NCBI RefSeq assembly: GCF_016429065.1
Contig: NZ_JAELTX010000034.1
Span: 1-42,942, forward strand
Direction of reading: 5' to 3'
DNA: 42,942 nucleotides
From: Pedobacter sp. ASV17
GTDB lineage: Bacteria > Bacteroidota > Bacteroidia > Sphingobacteriales > Sphingobacteriaceae
Shown one piece after another: positions 1 to 7,760 of this stretch. A program made the position numbers and the translations under genes. Within the stretch, counting starts at the first letter, position 1; every line of letters starts with the position of its first letter. Below the pieces are notes generated by a model that saw only the letters and a list, made by a program, of their open reading frames with translations, searched no databases and had not been told where the DNA came from.

Positions 1-306
1 TATGCCACTACTTTTCAAGGTTATCATGATACTATCGGCAGTGAGCTCATTGATGCGAAAAGGAAGATAGCCTATGCAGCTAATGTTCACATAAAATTTT
101 TGGCTGGGCTTAACAAAGGAGAACACCCCATGTTCATTAGTGGTTAATTGGAGGATAGGTTGGTCTGTAACAGAAAATAAAGTGACATTAGCGTTTGCTA
201 TTGCTTCTTTCTTTTCGTTAAACACTTTGCCTTTGATTGGTTTTTGTTGGGCGTATATCCACGAGTGCAATAGCCCAATCATCATCATAAAATAGAGTTT
301 CTTCAT
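1..306 (-). CDS. Outer-membrane protein N-terminus, CarboxypepD_reg-like domain (partial)
   Basis: The minus strand opens with an ATG at 306 and stays in frame to base 1, so the gene runs off the window. The first ~20 residues form a signal peptide (MKKLYFMMMIGLLHSWIYAQ). It is followed by a carboxypeptidase-regulatory-like beta-sandwich (KPIKGKVFNEKKEAIANANV, then NEHGVFSF and ISCIGYLPF). In Bacteroidota this N-terminus normally precedes a beta-barrel outer-membrane protein. It is divergent from the LytS kinase at 476, and such barrels often sit beside LytS/LytTR pairs. Which barrel family it is cannot be told from 102 residues. Confidence 0.75.
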   Translation of the reverse strand, partial: MKKLYFMMMIGLLHSWIYAQQKPIKGKVFNEKKEAIANANVTLFSVTDQPILQLTTNEHGVFSFVKPSQKFYVNISCIGYLPFRINELTADSIMITLKSSGI

Positions 307-475
307 TTTATAAAGTTGAAAGCAATCTTTTTATGGAAGGAATGAAATCTTTGAAAGCCATATTCTAGGCGGCAAAAGAATGAATATCATCTGCAAAATT
401 TTGGGTTAAAGGCGATGATGAAAATAATCAATGAAATACTTGGAGAAGGCATTTTGAATACCGTAGATTTGGCTA

Positions 476-1519
476 ATGCGTATAAAAATACCTGCTCTTA
501 TTGCCTGCTTTTGTGCCTTTTATTTTCTTAGTAACAGTGCTGGATGGCTAAATCGTACTGATAAAAGCTGGGATTTTATTGCCTTTATCTATGATGTAAT
601 TCAAGGTTTTACAAGTTCTTCTTTTTTTGTATTTCTTTTAGATAGCATATTGACCTATCTGCTCTTCTATTTTTTATATCCTAAAAAGGGGATCGTGATT
701 ACGCTTTGTACGTACCTGTTCGTTGGTGTCCCCATCATGATTGCGCTGCGCTTTGTAATTGAAGAGGTGATCTTATTTCATATTACGGGGCATCATAATT
801 ATAACATGAAATACCTTACGCTAAGGTCTTATGTGTTGGACAACCTTTATTTTTCCATCTATTATAATTTTGTAGCCATTGCTTTTTTTGGGGTACAGTA
901 TGAGCGATTTAAGAAGTTGAAAGAAAAGGAACTAAAACTTCAGATTCGCAATGCCGAGCTATCATTTCTGAAATCCCAGATCAATCCGCACTTTTTGTTT
1001 AACAATCTAAACAATATTTATACGCTGGTTTATCAACATTCGGCCAATGCACTTCCTGCCATTAGCAAACTTTCAGATCTGCTGCGTTACATGTTGTATC
1101 AAAAAGACGATCATGTATCCCTAATTAAGGAAATTGAATATTTGCGCAACTTTATAGACTTGCAATTATTGAGGTATGATTATGTGCCAGAAATGAAAAT
1201 CGACATTCAGACAGATATTGATCCTGCACTAAATATCATTCCCTTATCGCTCATTCCATTTGTAGAAAATGCCTTTAAACATGGGAACTTAAAAGATCCC
1301 GCACATCCACTAATGATTAACTTGGAAATTGAAAATGATGTGCTCGTTTTTAAAGTGGGTAATCAAAAAAGCAACAATAGAAAGGATGCCACAGGAGGGA
1401 TTGGCTTAGAGAACATCAAAAAAAGGTTAGCGTTATTAAACCCAACTAAATATAACTTGGTTATCAACGAGACGACAACCTATTTCAATATTGAACTTAA
1501 AATGGTAATCAATGACTGA
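476..1519 (+). CDS. LytS/YehU-type sensor histidine kinase
   Basis: This is a 347-aa membrane histidine kinase of the His_kinase (PF06580) type. About four hydrophobic segments fill residues 1-140. A short coiled linker (KKLKEKELKLQIRNAEL) leads to the phosphoacceptor box SQINPHFLFNNLNNIYTL with His172. The ATPase part shows SLIPFVENAFKHG (N-box, ~257-269) and GGIGLENIKKRL (G-box, ~306-317). It overlaps the following LytTR regulator by 8 nt, so the two form a translationally coupled two-component pair. No extracytoplasmic sensor domain is visible, so the signal is unknown. Confidence 0.93.
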   Translation: MRIKIPALIACFCAFYFLSNSAGWLNRTDKSWDFIAFIYDVIQGFTSSSFFVFLLDSILTYLLFYFLYPKKGIVITLCTYLFVGVPIMIALRFVIEEVILFHITGHHNYNMKYLTLRSYVLDNLYFSIYYNFVAIAFFGVQYERFKKLKEKELKLQIRNAELSFLKSQINPHFLFNNLNNIYTLVYQHSANALPAISKLSDLLRYMLYQKDDHVSLIKEIEYLRNFIDLQLLRYDYVPEMKIDIQTDIDPALNIIPLSLIPFVENAFKHGNLKDPAHPLMINLEIENDVLVFKVGNQKSNNRKDATGGIGLENIKKRLALLNPTKYNLVINETTTYFNIELKMVIND

Positions 1520-2240
1520 GAATTTAAACTGTATGGTGGTAGATGACGAGCCGTTGGCACTATCGCTTTTGTCTGATTACATTTCGAAGATGCCTGGCTT
1601 AAATCTGGTGCATGCGGTATCTAATCCATTGGCGGCAATTAGTTATTTAAAAACGGAAGAGATTGACCTCATTTTTCTGGATATGCAAATGCCCGAATTG
1701 AACGGTATCGAATTTTTAAGTCTGCTCCAAAAAAAATGTATGGTGATTGTTACTACTGCTTATAGTGAGTATGCGCTGGATGGCTATAGTTTTGAGGTGA
1801 TTGATTATTTGTTAAAACCCATTACCATGGCCCGCTTTATAGTGGCTATTGAAAAGGCCATGGAAAGATTTAGAATGAATAGGGCCTTGACAGAAGCAAG
1901 TATTCCCACCAATACGATCAACCATATTTTTATCAAAACGGAGAAAAGAATTATCAAGATCAATTTAGCCGATATCTATTATTTTGAGGGGGCTAGAGAT
2001 TATGTGGTGATCCATACGGAAACCAACGTCATCTTAACACTTCAAAGCATGAAAAGTATTCAGCAGTTATTGCCTGCCGATCAATTTATCCGAGTACATA
2101 AGTCATATATAGTAGCCTTTGATAAAATAAAGTTTATTGAACGCAGTAGGATTAATATTAAGGATAAACTAATCCCTATCACCGAAACCTACAAAGAAAA
2201 TTTCTTTAAGAAAATTGGCCGTGATGCTACCTCAGGTTAA
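1512..2240 (+). CDS. LytTR-family response regulator
   Basis: This 242-aa protein has a receiver domain at residues ~5-120: acidic pair DDE at 11-13, phosphoacceptor Asp57 in IFLDMQMPELNG, Thr in VTTAYSEYA, and Lys in DYLLKPI. A LytTR DNA-binding domain follows at ~135-238 (IFIKTEKRIIKINLADIYYFEG, VHKSYIVAFDKI). It is the cognate regulator of the upstream kinase, whose stop codon it overlaps. LytTR regulators bind paired direct repeats. Likely targets are neighbouring genes such as the outer-membrane protein at 1-306, but I see no clear site. Confidence 0.95.
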   Translation: MTENLNCMVVDDEPLALSLLSDYISKMPGLNLVHAVSNPLAAISYLKTEEIDLIFLDMQMPELNGIEFLSLLQKKCMVIVTTAYSEYALDGYSFEVIDYLLKPITMARFIVAIEKAMERFRMNRALTEASIPTNTINHIFIKTEKRIIKINLADIYYFEGARDYVVIHTETNVILTLQSMKSIQQLLPADQFIRVHKSYIVAFDKIKFIERSRINIKDKLIPITETYKENFFKKIGRDATSG

Positions 2241-2271
2241 TGGAATGAATAACTTGTTATATGGCTATTAA

Positions 2272-3963
2272 CTAACGCTTAAGTAAAAAATCAAGCACAA
2301 CTTTATTAAATTGGGTGGGCTGTTTGGAGGGAACATAATGATCACCACCTTCAAAAATATAGATGGTAGATCGCTTGATTGATTCAGCAATCAATTTCGT
2401 ATGTGAATTTAAAATTACATCGTTTTGCCCCGCCATTACCAAAACTGGAATTTCTACCTTGCCTAATTCTTCTAATTTAATATTTGGTTGTTCTAAAACC
2501 ATATTGGTTAGTCTTTTTTCGTTAACTATTTTCGAGGACGGGTTATTGTCTAGGTCAAGTTTTCTTGCTTTGAAAATTTCAATGACTTCTTTTTTTACTG
2601 CGTCTTCACCAGGGGAAAGATTGGCGCCAAAAGCAGCGAGTTTCTTCACTCTATTCGGGTATTTAGCAGCGAGTATTAACCCTATATTGGCACCGTCGCT
2701 CCAACCTACAATGCGGGCATTCTTGATGCCTGCTTTATCCATCACGGCAATTACATCTTTGGCAAAAAGCTCATAAGAATAGGGCGAATTGCTTTGATCC
2801 GTACTATTTCCCTGTCCTCTGGAGTCGATAGCGATTACCCTAAATTTTTCACTCAAAGGAATGAGTTGTTCCCTAAAGGAAGCCATGGATTCGTTATTGC
2901 CATGCAGAAGAACTAAAGGTTCTCCAGTTCCATAACTTTCATAGTAGATTCTTCCGCTATCAGCATCAACCCAATTGGCAAAATCAGGATTATTGCCAAA
3001 CATCAATTTTAGATGATCAGGTGATGCAGATTCATTTGCCAAAGCATCCATGTGCTCTTCGTTGGCATTATTGGTGCTACCCTTAAACTTGTTGGCCTTT
3101 ATATTCACATATAGGTAAGATGATTTTACGGGAATCCATTCAGATTCACTTTTCTCTCTGAAGTAACTCTTTTTGGTGAGTGAAGGATAAGAGGCAATCA
3201 AAAATGAAGACTTGGCAGTATCATTTGGAGCAAGTTCTGAGTCTATTAACTGTAAGCCAACAGCAATCTTGTCGTATCCCTTTAGGTGGATATTATAAGG
3301 CTCCAGGTTAATGCTTTTCCAGCCCCTAGTTTCCTTTGTCTCGTAAATAATGTCTTTTGAGTTAATCAATTTATTTGGAAGGCCATCATTGACGCTGTAA
3401 AAATTGACCCTGTAAGCTACTCTGGTATAATTGTTCTTCGTTAAAAATAGATTCAGCTCTGTTAAAAAAACGTTATCGTCAATGTCAAGGATTGTGGCTT
3501 GCTCTCGGCCTTTTACATCGCTTTGTGGAATACTTTTATAGGCCTTAGGAGTAAGATACATTTTAGCTGGTGTGCGACCATAAGTTACCATCTTCCCTTT
3601 TTCCCCCTTTATGGAAACTTCTTGTAGCATTTTAGCGCTTTGAACCATGGAAATATTCCAATCAGCTTTGCTAAAATCTTTCCATGTTTTTCTGATCGAG
3701 GTGTAGCCCACCCTTGTAAATACAATCGTATCTAGATCATTAATAGAAGTTTTAGGGATTACAAAACTAAAATTGCCCAAGGAATCGGCCACGGTGCCAT
3801 ACGCTTTATTTATTATGCCAATTGATGTATAAGAAATAGGCGATTTGGTTGCGGCATCTCTAATATTCCCTTTAATCGTAATATCCTGAGCATTTGCGAA
3901 GAAAGAAAAGGTAGGAAGTAATAAAAATAATATTCTGGAAAAATAGCCAGGGAGTGTGGTCAT
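2272..3963 (-). CDS. Secreted alpha/beta hydrolase fused to a CarboxypepD_reg-like domain
   Basis: This 563-aa protein starts with a signal peptide (residues ~1-25). A carboxypeptidase-regulatory-like domain follows (~28-107, ITIKGNIRDAATKSPISYTSIGI...DSLGNFSF). The middle segment (~120-300) is predicted beta-rich with no family I can name. A C-terminal alpha/beta hydrolase (~330-563) has the oxyanion region LVLLHGN, nucleophile Ser422 in GWSDG, Asp515 in AGQNDV and His542 in GGDHYVP, a complete catalytic triad. The fold is of the proline iminopeptidase/esterase type. The substrate is unknown. It is convergent with the LytTR gene and probably acts in the periplasm. Confidence 0.85.
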   Translation of the reverse strand: MTTLPGYFSRILFLLLPTFSFFANAQDITIKGNIRDAATKSPISYTSIGIINKAYGTVADSLGNFSFVIPKTSINDLDTIVFTRVGYTSIRKTWKDFSKADWNISMVQSAKMLQEVSIKGEKGKMVTYGRTPAKMYLTPKAYKSIPQSDVKGREQATILDIDDNVFLTELNLFLTKNNYTRVAYRVNFYSVNDGLPNKLINSKDIIYETKETRGWKSINLEPYNIHLKGYDKIAVGLQLIDSELAPNDTAKSSFLIASYPSLTKKSYFREKSESEWIPVKSSYLYVNIKANKFKGSTNNANEEHMDALANESASPDHLKLMFGNNPDFANWVDADSGRIYYESYGTGEPLVLLHGNNESMASFREQLIPLSEKFRVIAIDSRGQGNSTDQSNSPYSYELFAKDVIAVMDKAGIKNARIVGWSDGANIGLILAAKYPNRVKKLAAFGANLSPGEDAVKKEVIEIFKARKLDLDNNPSSKIVNEKRLTNMVLEQPNIKLEELGKVEIPVLVMAGQNDVILNSHTKLIAESIKRSTIYIFEGGDHYVPSKQPTQFNKVVLDFLLKR

Positions 3964-4137
3964 AAGAAAGCGGGAGATTAAATCTGTTTCAAAACAAAGA
4001 TAAACAAGCTTTTTCCTGAGTTAGTACCGTTAACTGTTAAAACATGTTAAACATCTGTAATGCAAGTATCTTGCTTATGATCCCATTAAAACTCGAAAAT
4101 GAATTAGCTATCTGAAAGATTTAAAACCATCTTAAAC

Positions 4138-4168
4138 AAAAAAAGCAGCTCTTTTCAGAACTGCTTTT
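4138..4168 (-). terminator. Original tRNA-His terminator, stranded left of the prophage
   Basis: The arms AAAAGCAG and CTGCTTTT pair around a 12-nt loop. Read on the minus strand the hairpin is followed by seven T residues, so it terminates minus-strand transcription. It lies directly beyond the left att copy, which is the displaced tRNA-His 3' end. The simplest reading is that it terminated tRNA-His before the element inserted. Confidence 0.7.
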
Positions 4169-4259
4169 AAAACTCGGGGTGGCTGATGGGGAATAACCCC
4201 AAACCATCTATAACGCCCCACACTATCGCTATTGCGGTTAAATTAAGGGTAATTTTCAT
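4167..4259 (-). CDS. 30-aa hydrophobic peptide reading through attL
   Basis: The ORF encodes MKITLNLTAIAIVWGVIDGL followed by GLFPISHPEF. It starts 25 nt downstream of the coiled-coil gene at 4285-4524 on the same strand, so it could be the third gene of the repressor operon. Its last ~12 codons are made of att core and host DNA, so the product would differ in the excised circle. Length and hydrophobic character allow a small membrane peptide. Chance cannot be excluded. Confidence 0.35.
   Translation of the reverse strand: MKITLNLTAIAIVWGVIDGLGLFPISHPEF
4177..4191. repeat. attL core (15-bp direct repeat of the tRNA-His 3' end)
   Basis: The sequence GGGTGGCTGATGGGG recurs exactly at 27733-27747, where it is the 3' end of the intact tRNA-His gene plus one base. 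This copy has no tRNA attached. It therefore marks the left boundary of an element that inserted into the tRNA 3' end. Confidence 0.88.
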
Positions 4260-4284
4260 GTTTTTTTAATCTACTGACGCAGAC

Positions 4285-4524
4285 TTATTGGCTTAAATTT
4301 AACTCTAAGCCTTCAATTGCTCCTTTCAATTCTTCTATTTGATTAGATAATTCTGAAAAATCACTGTAAGAATTACCGTCGCTATCAAAAGCTAAAAAAG
4401 CATTCAGTTTTGCGGTGTGATCCTCCAAAGCAGTAGAATGCCTATCTAAAGAATTTCCTAAATCCTGAATACTGGCAGCTAGAAGGTTTAATGTTTTTTC
4501 TAACGCTTCAATTTTTTGTTCCAT
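4285..4524 (-). CDS. Small coiled-coil protein of the repressor operon
   Basis: This 79-aa protein is almost entirely heptad-like (MEQKIEALEKTLNLLAASIQ, then NSLDRHSTALEDHTAKL) with a second helix at ~57-77. A short Asp/Ser-rich loop (FDSDGNSYSDFSE) separates them. It starts 7 nt after the repressor stop and is surely co-transcribed with it. It could be an antirepressor-like partner or a superinfection factor. I recognise no family. Confidence 0.7.
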   Translation of the reverse strand: MEQKIEALEKTLNLLAASIQDLGNSLDRHSTALEDHTAKLNAFLAFDSDGNSYSDFSELSNQIEELKGAIEGLELNLSQ

Positions 4525-4531
4525 ACTTAAT

Positions 4532-4873
4532 CTATTTAAGACCTATTAATTTTAAAACCTCTTTTTCCTTTCCAGGATCATTCAATTTAATTGTAATGCT
4601 AACTTCATAGCCATTATTCTTACCATTTCCATAATTTGGCTTTGGTTCTCCTAATTGATTTTCCTGTTTATTATTATTTTCAATAATTAAATCAAACACA
4701 CTCACTTCTAAAAGTTGTGCAACATCATGAAGTCTGTTTAGCGTGATATCAGCCTTTCCGCTTTCAATATTGCTGTAAGCTGCCTGCTTAATTCCCAATT
4801 CATTTGCAATATATTCTTGACTTAAGCCCTTACTAACCCGTATTGACCTAATTAATGATGCAGTAGTAATCAT
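4532..4873 (-). CDS. XRE/Cro-CI family repressor (lysogeny regulator)
   Basis: This 113-aa protein has an N-terminal helix-turn-helix at residues ~6-65 (IRSIRVSKGLSQEYIANELG, IKQAAYSNIESGKADITLNR). The C-terminal part (~70-113) ends in a short beta/helix segment (YEVSITIKLNDPGKEKEVLKLI) that may mediate dimerisation. It has no LexA-like protease domain, so induction would not be by RecA-driven self-cleavage. It is divergent from the rightward early operon across a 205-bp region holding four evenly spaced operator-like sites. By position it is the CI-equivalent. Confidence 0.88.
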   Translation of the reverse strand: MITTASLIRSIRVSKGLSQEYIANELGIKQAAYSNIESGKADITLNRLHDVAQLLEVSVFDLIIENNNKQENQLGEPKPNYGNGKNNGYEVSITIKLNDPGKEKEVLKLIGLK

Positions 4874-4907
4874 TATGTAAAATTATTGCATTGGTTTTGA
4901 ATTAGTT

Positions 4908-4982
4908 ATCATTATAAATAGTATTTTATCATTTAAAATATTGTTTTTATCATTTAAAATGATTGATATTTGTTTTAATGAT
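4908..4982. promoter_or_regulatory. Repressor operator array and early rightward promoter
   Basis: Four related 15-mers lie at 4908, 4928, 4949 and 4968, about 20 bp (two helical turns) apart. The best, at 4949-4963, is the perfect palindrome ATCATTTAAAATGAT. Those at 4908 and 4928 keep the left arm ATCATT(T), and the one at 4968-4982 keeps the right arm AATGAT. A Bacteroidota-like -7 element GATATTTG (one mismatch to TAnnTTTG) is at 4964-4971, with ATTG at 4940-4943 as a possible -33. The perfect palindrome therefore sits between the two promoter elements, as expected for repression. Confidence 0.65.
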
Positions 4983-5078
4983 ATTGTTTAAAATAATAAA
5001 GTATTACTTATAGTTATCTCAATACAAAACGAAGACCTTAAAAGTCAAAAAGCAGCACCCAAAAAATACTATATAAAA

Positions 5079-5423
5079 ATGTTACATAACAAAGAAAACA
5101 ATTTAAGAAGTGCCAAGCGCACTAAGGAAAAGCAGCCTAAAAAAGTGCCTTTAAAAGCAATTCAAAGTGGAGCGCATCAGAACACTATTAAATTAATACT
5201 TGAAACCCGTGGGTACAAAAGCATAGTGCCTACAGATGATGTGTTGCAAACGCTAGACATGACAATACACAGGTTCAATAAAATACTAGACAATAAAGTT
5301 GGACTAACGCTAGATGAAGCAGCCGCATTTTCTACATGGTTAGGCGTGGCCATTGAGGATTTGACCACAGCTCCGACACTTGAAACCACAAGTCTAGCCG
5401 AAAAATTCGGGCTTAAAAATTAA
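5079..5423 (+). CDS. Cro-like helix-turn-helix protein, first early gene
   Basis: This 114-aa protein has a Lys/Arg-rich N-terminus (~9-26). The helical core (TIKLILETRGYKSIVPTDDV, LDMTIHRFNKILDNKVGLTL, DEAAAFSTWLGVAIEDLT) resembles an XRE-type HTH, where helices choose a site and the end reads like 'first gene after the switch'. It is the first gene rightward of the operator array. The role as Cro/activator is inferred from position and the weak HTH pattern. Confidence 0.65.
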   Translation: MLHNKENNLRSAKRTKEKQPKKVPLKAIQSGAHQNTIKLILETRGYKSIVPTDDVLQTLDMTIHRFNKILDNKVGLTLDEAAAFSTWLGVAIEDLTTAPTLETTSLAEKFGLKN

Positions 5424-5448
5424 CCACTTTCCTCAAACAACAAACAAC

Positions 5449-5706
5449 ATGGCCTCCAAACAAATTCTTTATGTGACCAACGCCACAGAGGCGGAAGTTG
5501 CATTAATTAAAATAATGCAGCACCAGGATCAACTCCGTAAACGCAGAAATGATTTTATAGCCAAGGCGAAGAAAGCGGAACTTGATCAACAATACCAGTT
5601 CTACACTTGTCAGGCACAAATAGCGGACAACAAGCTGGTAACAGTTAACAAAGCGATTGAACTTATCACAGATTTTTTGCCGATCCCTGCAAATTTCCCT
5701 TTATGA
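5449..5706 (+). CDS. Hypothetical early helical protein
   Basis: This is an 85-aa, mostly helical, charged protein (LIKIMQHQDQLRKRRNDFIA, KAKKAELDQQYQFYTCQAQI). It is preceded by the A-rich leader AAACAACAAACAAC rather than a Shine-Dalgarno site. Its stop overlaps the next start (4-nt overlap at 5703-5706), giving a tight operon. I recognise no family. Confidence 0.7.
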   Translation: MASKQILYVTNATEAEVALIKIMQHQDQLRKRRNDFIAKAKKAELDQQYQFYTCQAQIADNKLVTVNKAIELITDFLPIPANFPL

Positions 5707-5909
5707 CAGCGCACACAGATTACGAGACTACCAAAAATAGGTATTTGGAGCTAGTGAACCGCAAAAAGGAGCTAGAAGCGTCTATTCCTTTAACGATTGA
5801 CGAAACAGCCGCCAATCTGCTAAGATCGGATTACAGAAATGTAGTCGATGAAATCGAAAAAATATACAATTACAACATTAATTATTTCAATGATGAAAAA
5901 GTATTATAA
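5703..5909 (+). CDS. Hypothetical early coiled-coil protein
   Basis: This 68-aa protein is two predicted helices (TKNRYLELVNRKKELEASIP and NLLRSDYRNVVDEIEKIYNY). It overlaps the preceding gene by 4 nt and the following one by ~20 nt. No recognisable domain is present. The operon position suggests an early accessory function. Confidence 0.65.
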   Translation: MTAHTDYETTKNRYLELVNRKKELEASIPLTIDETAANLLRSDYRNVVDEIEKIYNYNINYFNDEKVL

Positions 5910-6141
5910 ACGCTTGCATACGTTTTACGAAGTTTTAGAAAATGGCAACTATATAGCGATAACGCCATTGATCTCAATGGTAACCGTTACGAGTGGCATT
6001 GATTTTCACAAGAGTAGCATAGAGACGGAAATTACAGCAAAAGAGTTTTATGATGAGACAAAGCCAGCCATAGATCGGTTTTCTCATGCAATTAAAGATT
6101 TAATCGTAGATAATTGGATTCAACATGAAAAAGCCATTTAA
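5890..6141 (+). CDS. Hypothetical early protein
   Basis: I start this at the ATG pair at 5890/5893 (MMKKYYKRLHTFYEVLENGN), giving 83 aa; an upstream ATG at 5848 would overlap the previous gene by 62 nt. The sequence is alpha/beta mixed (YIAITPLISMVTVTSGIDFH, then an acidic helix). It overlaps the methyltransferase start by 17 nt. The function is unknown. Confidence 0.6.
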   Translation: MMKKYYKRLHTFYEVLENGNYIAITPLISMVTVTSGIDFHKSSIETEITAKEFYDETKPAIDRFSHAIKDLIVDNWIQHEKAI

Positions 6142-6856
6142 AACTTACAACGGCGGTAAATCTGGCGCAGGCGTTTATCAGAACATTATTAATAACATTC
6201 CCAAATGTGAAATTTATTTAGAGCCCATGGTTGGTAACGGTGGCATTGTTTACAATTTAAATCTACCTGGCACCACAGTTATAAATGATGTTGACGGATC
6301 TGTTATGGATGCTCATTTTAAAACAATGAGCCAACATTCATACAGTCACGTAATGTTCTTCCAAGAAGATTATAAAGTTGTTTTGAATAGGTTCGATGGT
6401 GTTCCAAATGCTTTCTTCTACTTCGATCCTCCCTACCACTTCGATACCCGAAAATCAAAACGGAACATCTATAAATATGAGTGGTCGCACGAACAGCACG
6501 TAGATTTTTTACAGCGAGCTGTCAACATCAAAAGTAACTGTATGATATCGCACTATTCCTGCGAATTGTACGATACAATGCTAAAAGGCTGGCGAACTTT
6601 CGATTTTGCCTGCATGACCAGAAACGGGCAGAGAACGGAGCGCATTTATATGAACTACCCCGAACCAGAAATCCTACAGGATTATAGTTACACAGGATCA
6701 GATTATAAGGAGCGACAGCGCATAAAACGCAAGGTTTCCCGCCACCTAAAGCGTTTGGAAGCTATGCCCCTGGATGAAAGAAATGTAATCATTTCATCGA
6801 TCATAGATAAATATGGAGCTACTGCAGAGAGTTTGATCACTAATAGAAATAATTAA
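6125..6856 (+). CDS. Dam-like DNA N6-adenine methyltransferase
   Basis: This 243-aa enzyme would transfer a methyl group from S-adenosylmethionine to adenine N6. It keeps the alpha-class (D12) order: an N-terminal YNGGKSG (~8-14), the SAM-binding segment IYLEPMVGNGG (30-40), an acidic VINDVDG (53-57) and the catalytic DPPY at 101-104. The C-terminal ~60 residues are an Arg/Lys-rich helix pair (YKERQRIKRKVSRHLKRLEA). No restriction endonuclease is adjacent, so it is an orphan methylase. Such enzymes in phages protect from host restriction or tune replication and transcription. Confidence 0.9.
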   Translation: MKKPFKTYNGGKSGAGVYQNIINNIPKCEIYLEPMVGNGGIVYNLNLPGTTVINDVDGSVMDAHFKTMSQHSYSHVMFFQEDYKVVLNRFDGVPNAFFYFDPPYHFDTRKSKRNIYKYEWSHEQHVDFLQRAVNIKSNCMISHYSCELYDTMLKGWRTFDFACMTRNGQRTERIYMNYPEPEILQDYSYTGSDYKERQRIKRKVSRHLKRLEAMPLDERNVIISSIIDKYGATAESLITNRNN

Positions 6857-6858
6857 CT

Positions 6859-7035
6859 ATGGGAAAAGCAATCAACATAGTTTGGACTTGTATAGTAACT
6901 ACAACACCATACGGAAAAACTACATGGAGCGGCAGAAATGATATTTCAATTATAAATGAATATCCGAATGCGCAAATAACTTTAGAAACCTACGACAGTA
7001 AGCCTTATATCTTAATTAGAGTAATAAAGCCATGA
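6859..7035 (+). CDS. Hypothetical 58-aa protein
   Basis: This short ORF starts 2 nt after the methylase stop and its TGA overlaps the next ATG (7032). It encodes MGKAINIVWTCIVTTTPYGK followed by a Thr/Tyr-rich beta-like segment. Perfect packing between two other genes argues it is real. I recognise no family. Confidence 0.6.
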   Translation: MGKAINIVWTCIVTTTPYGKTTWSGRNDISIINEYPNAQITLETYDSKPYILIRVIKP

Positions 7036-7298
7036 CAAATAAAGAAAAATTCCTCGCTGGTAAGTGGTTTTCCATTGCCGAGGCTAGTGAATATAGTTTC
7101 GACTTGTTTTCGCTATGCACCGAAAGTAACTGTATTCAAGATCGAAATCGGCGTTATCATTGTATTGTCTATATGCACGAGGAGGGTATAACCTGTACGC
7201 TCTGCATTATGAGTACAATGCCTGTATCTGTCGATGTACAATTTAGCGAAATGTTCTTCTATACGGATGAACAAGCAGATAAGATTTTAAAGACGTAG
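7032..7298 (+). CDS. Hypothetical early protein
   Basis: This 88-aa protein (MTNKEKFLAGKWFSIAEASE) contains four Cys (CTESNCIQ, YHCIV, CTLC) and an acidic C-terminal helix (YTDEQADKILKT). The Cys spacing is irregular and does not make a clear zinc finger. It lies in the early operon between a 58-aa protein and a 129-aa protein. The function is unknown. Confidence 0.65.
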   Translation: MTNKEKFLAGKWFSIAEASEYSFDLFSLCTESNCIQDRNRRYHCIVYMHEEGITCTLCIMSTMPVSVDVQFSEMFFYTDEQADKILKT

Positions 7299-7302
7299 AA
7301 CA

Positions 7303-7692
7303 ATGAAAACGATCTCATTTAACCTAAACTGGAACGCAAAGCTGTATTGCAATTGCTTTACCACCATCCGCCCCAAAAATGATGATAAGTACCAATTAGC
7401 TGAGGTATACGAAATCATGCTTAAAGGCAAGAACCTCGGAGAGGCTACGATCGTTTTTATTAAGGACTTGAAGCTTTCGCAGATCACCCAGGCAATGAGC
7501 TTTTTGGATACTGGTTTCCCAGCTTCCAAAGCGATAGAGATATTCCGTGATCTGTACCCCGATATTGAAAACATCGAAGATCAAACCTTTACCTATATGG
7601 TATTGGAAAGGGTAATTAAGGACATTAACCACAACAATCAAATAGATGAAAACAGAAATACTAAACCTACTGCTATTCAGGTACCAGGATGA
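7303..7692 (+). CDS. Hypothetical early protein
   Basis: This 129-aa protein begins with a beta-like stretch rich in Asn and Thr and continues with a helical core (FIKDLKLSQITQAMSFLDTG, ASKAIEIFRDLYPDIENIED). It starts 4 nt after the previous stop. Its last 47 nt overlap a 36-aa membrane peptide in another frame. No family is recognised. Confidence 0.7.
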   Translation: MKTISFNLNWNAKLYCNCFTTIRPKNDDKYQLAEVYEIMLKGKNLGEATIVFIKDLKLSQITQAMSFLDTGFPASKAIEIFRDLYPDIENIEDQTFTYMVLERVIKDINHNNQIDENRNTKPTAIQVPG

Positions 7693-7756
7693 TTATCCGA
7701 CATCCGCTTTTCTGTGGATGGTCGTAATCGCTGGGGCGATCAAAATATTGAGTTAA
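7646..7756 (+). CDS. 36-aa membrane peptide at the end of the first early operon
   Basis: The ORF encodes MKTEILNLLLFRYQDDYPTS followed by the hydrophobic AFLWMVVIAGAIKILS. It overlaps the 3' end of the preceding gene by 47 nt and stops 4 nt before a strong terminator. The single membrane span fits the other tiny membrane proteins of the element. Evidence is position and hydrophobicity only. Confidence 0.4.
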   Translation: MKTEILNLLLFRYQDDYPTSAFLWMVVIAGAIKILS

Positions 7757-7760
7757 TAAA

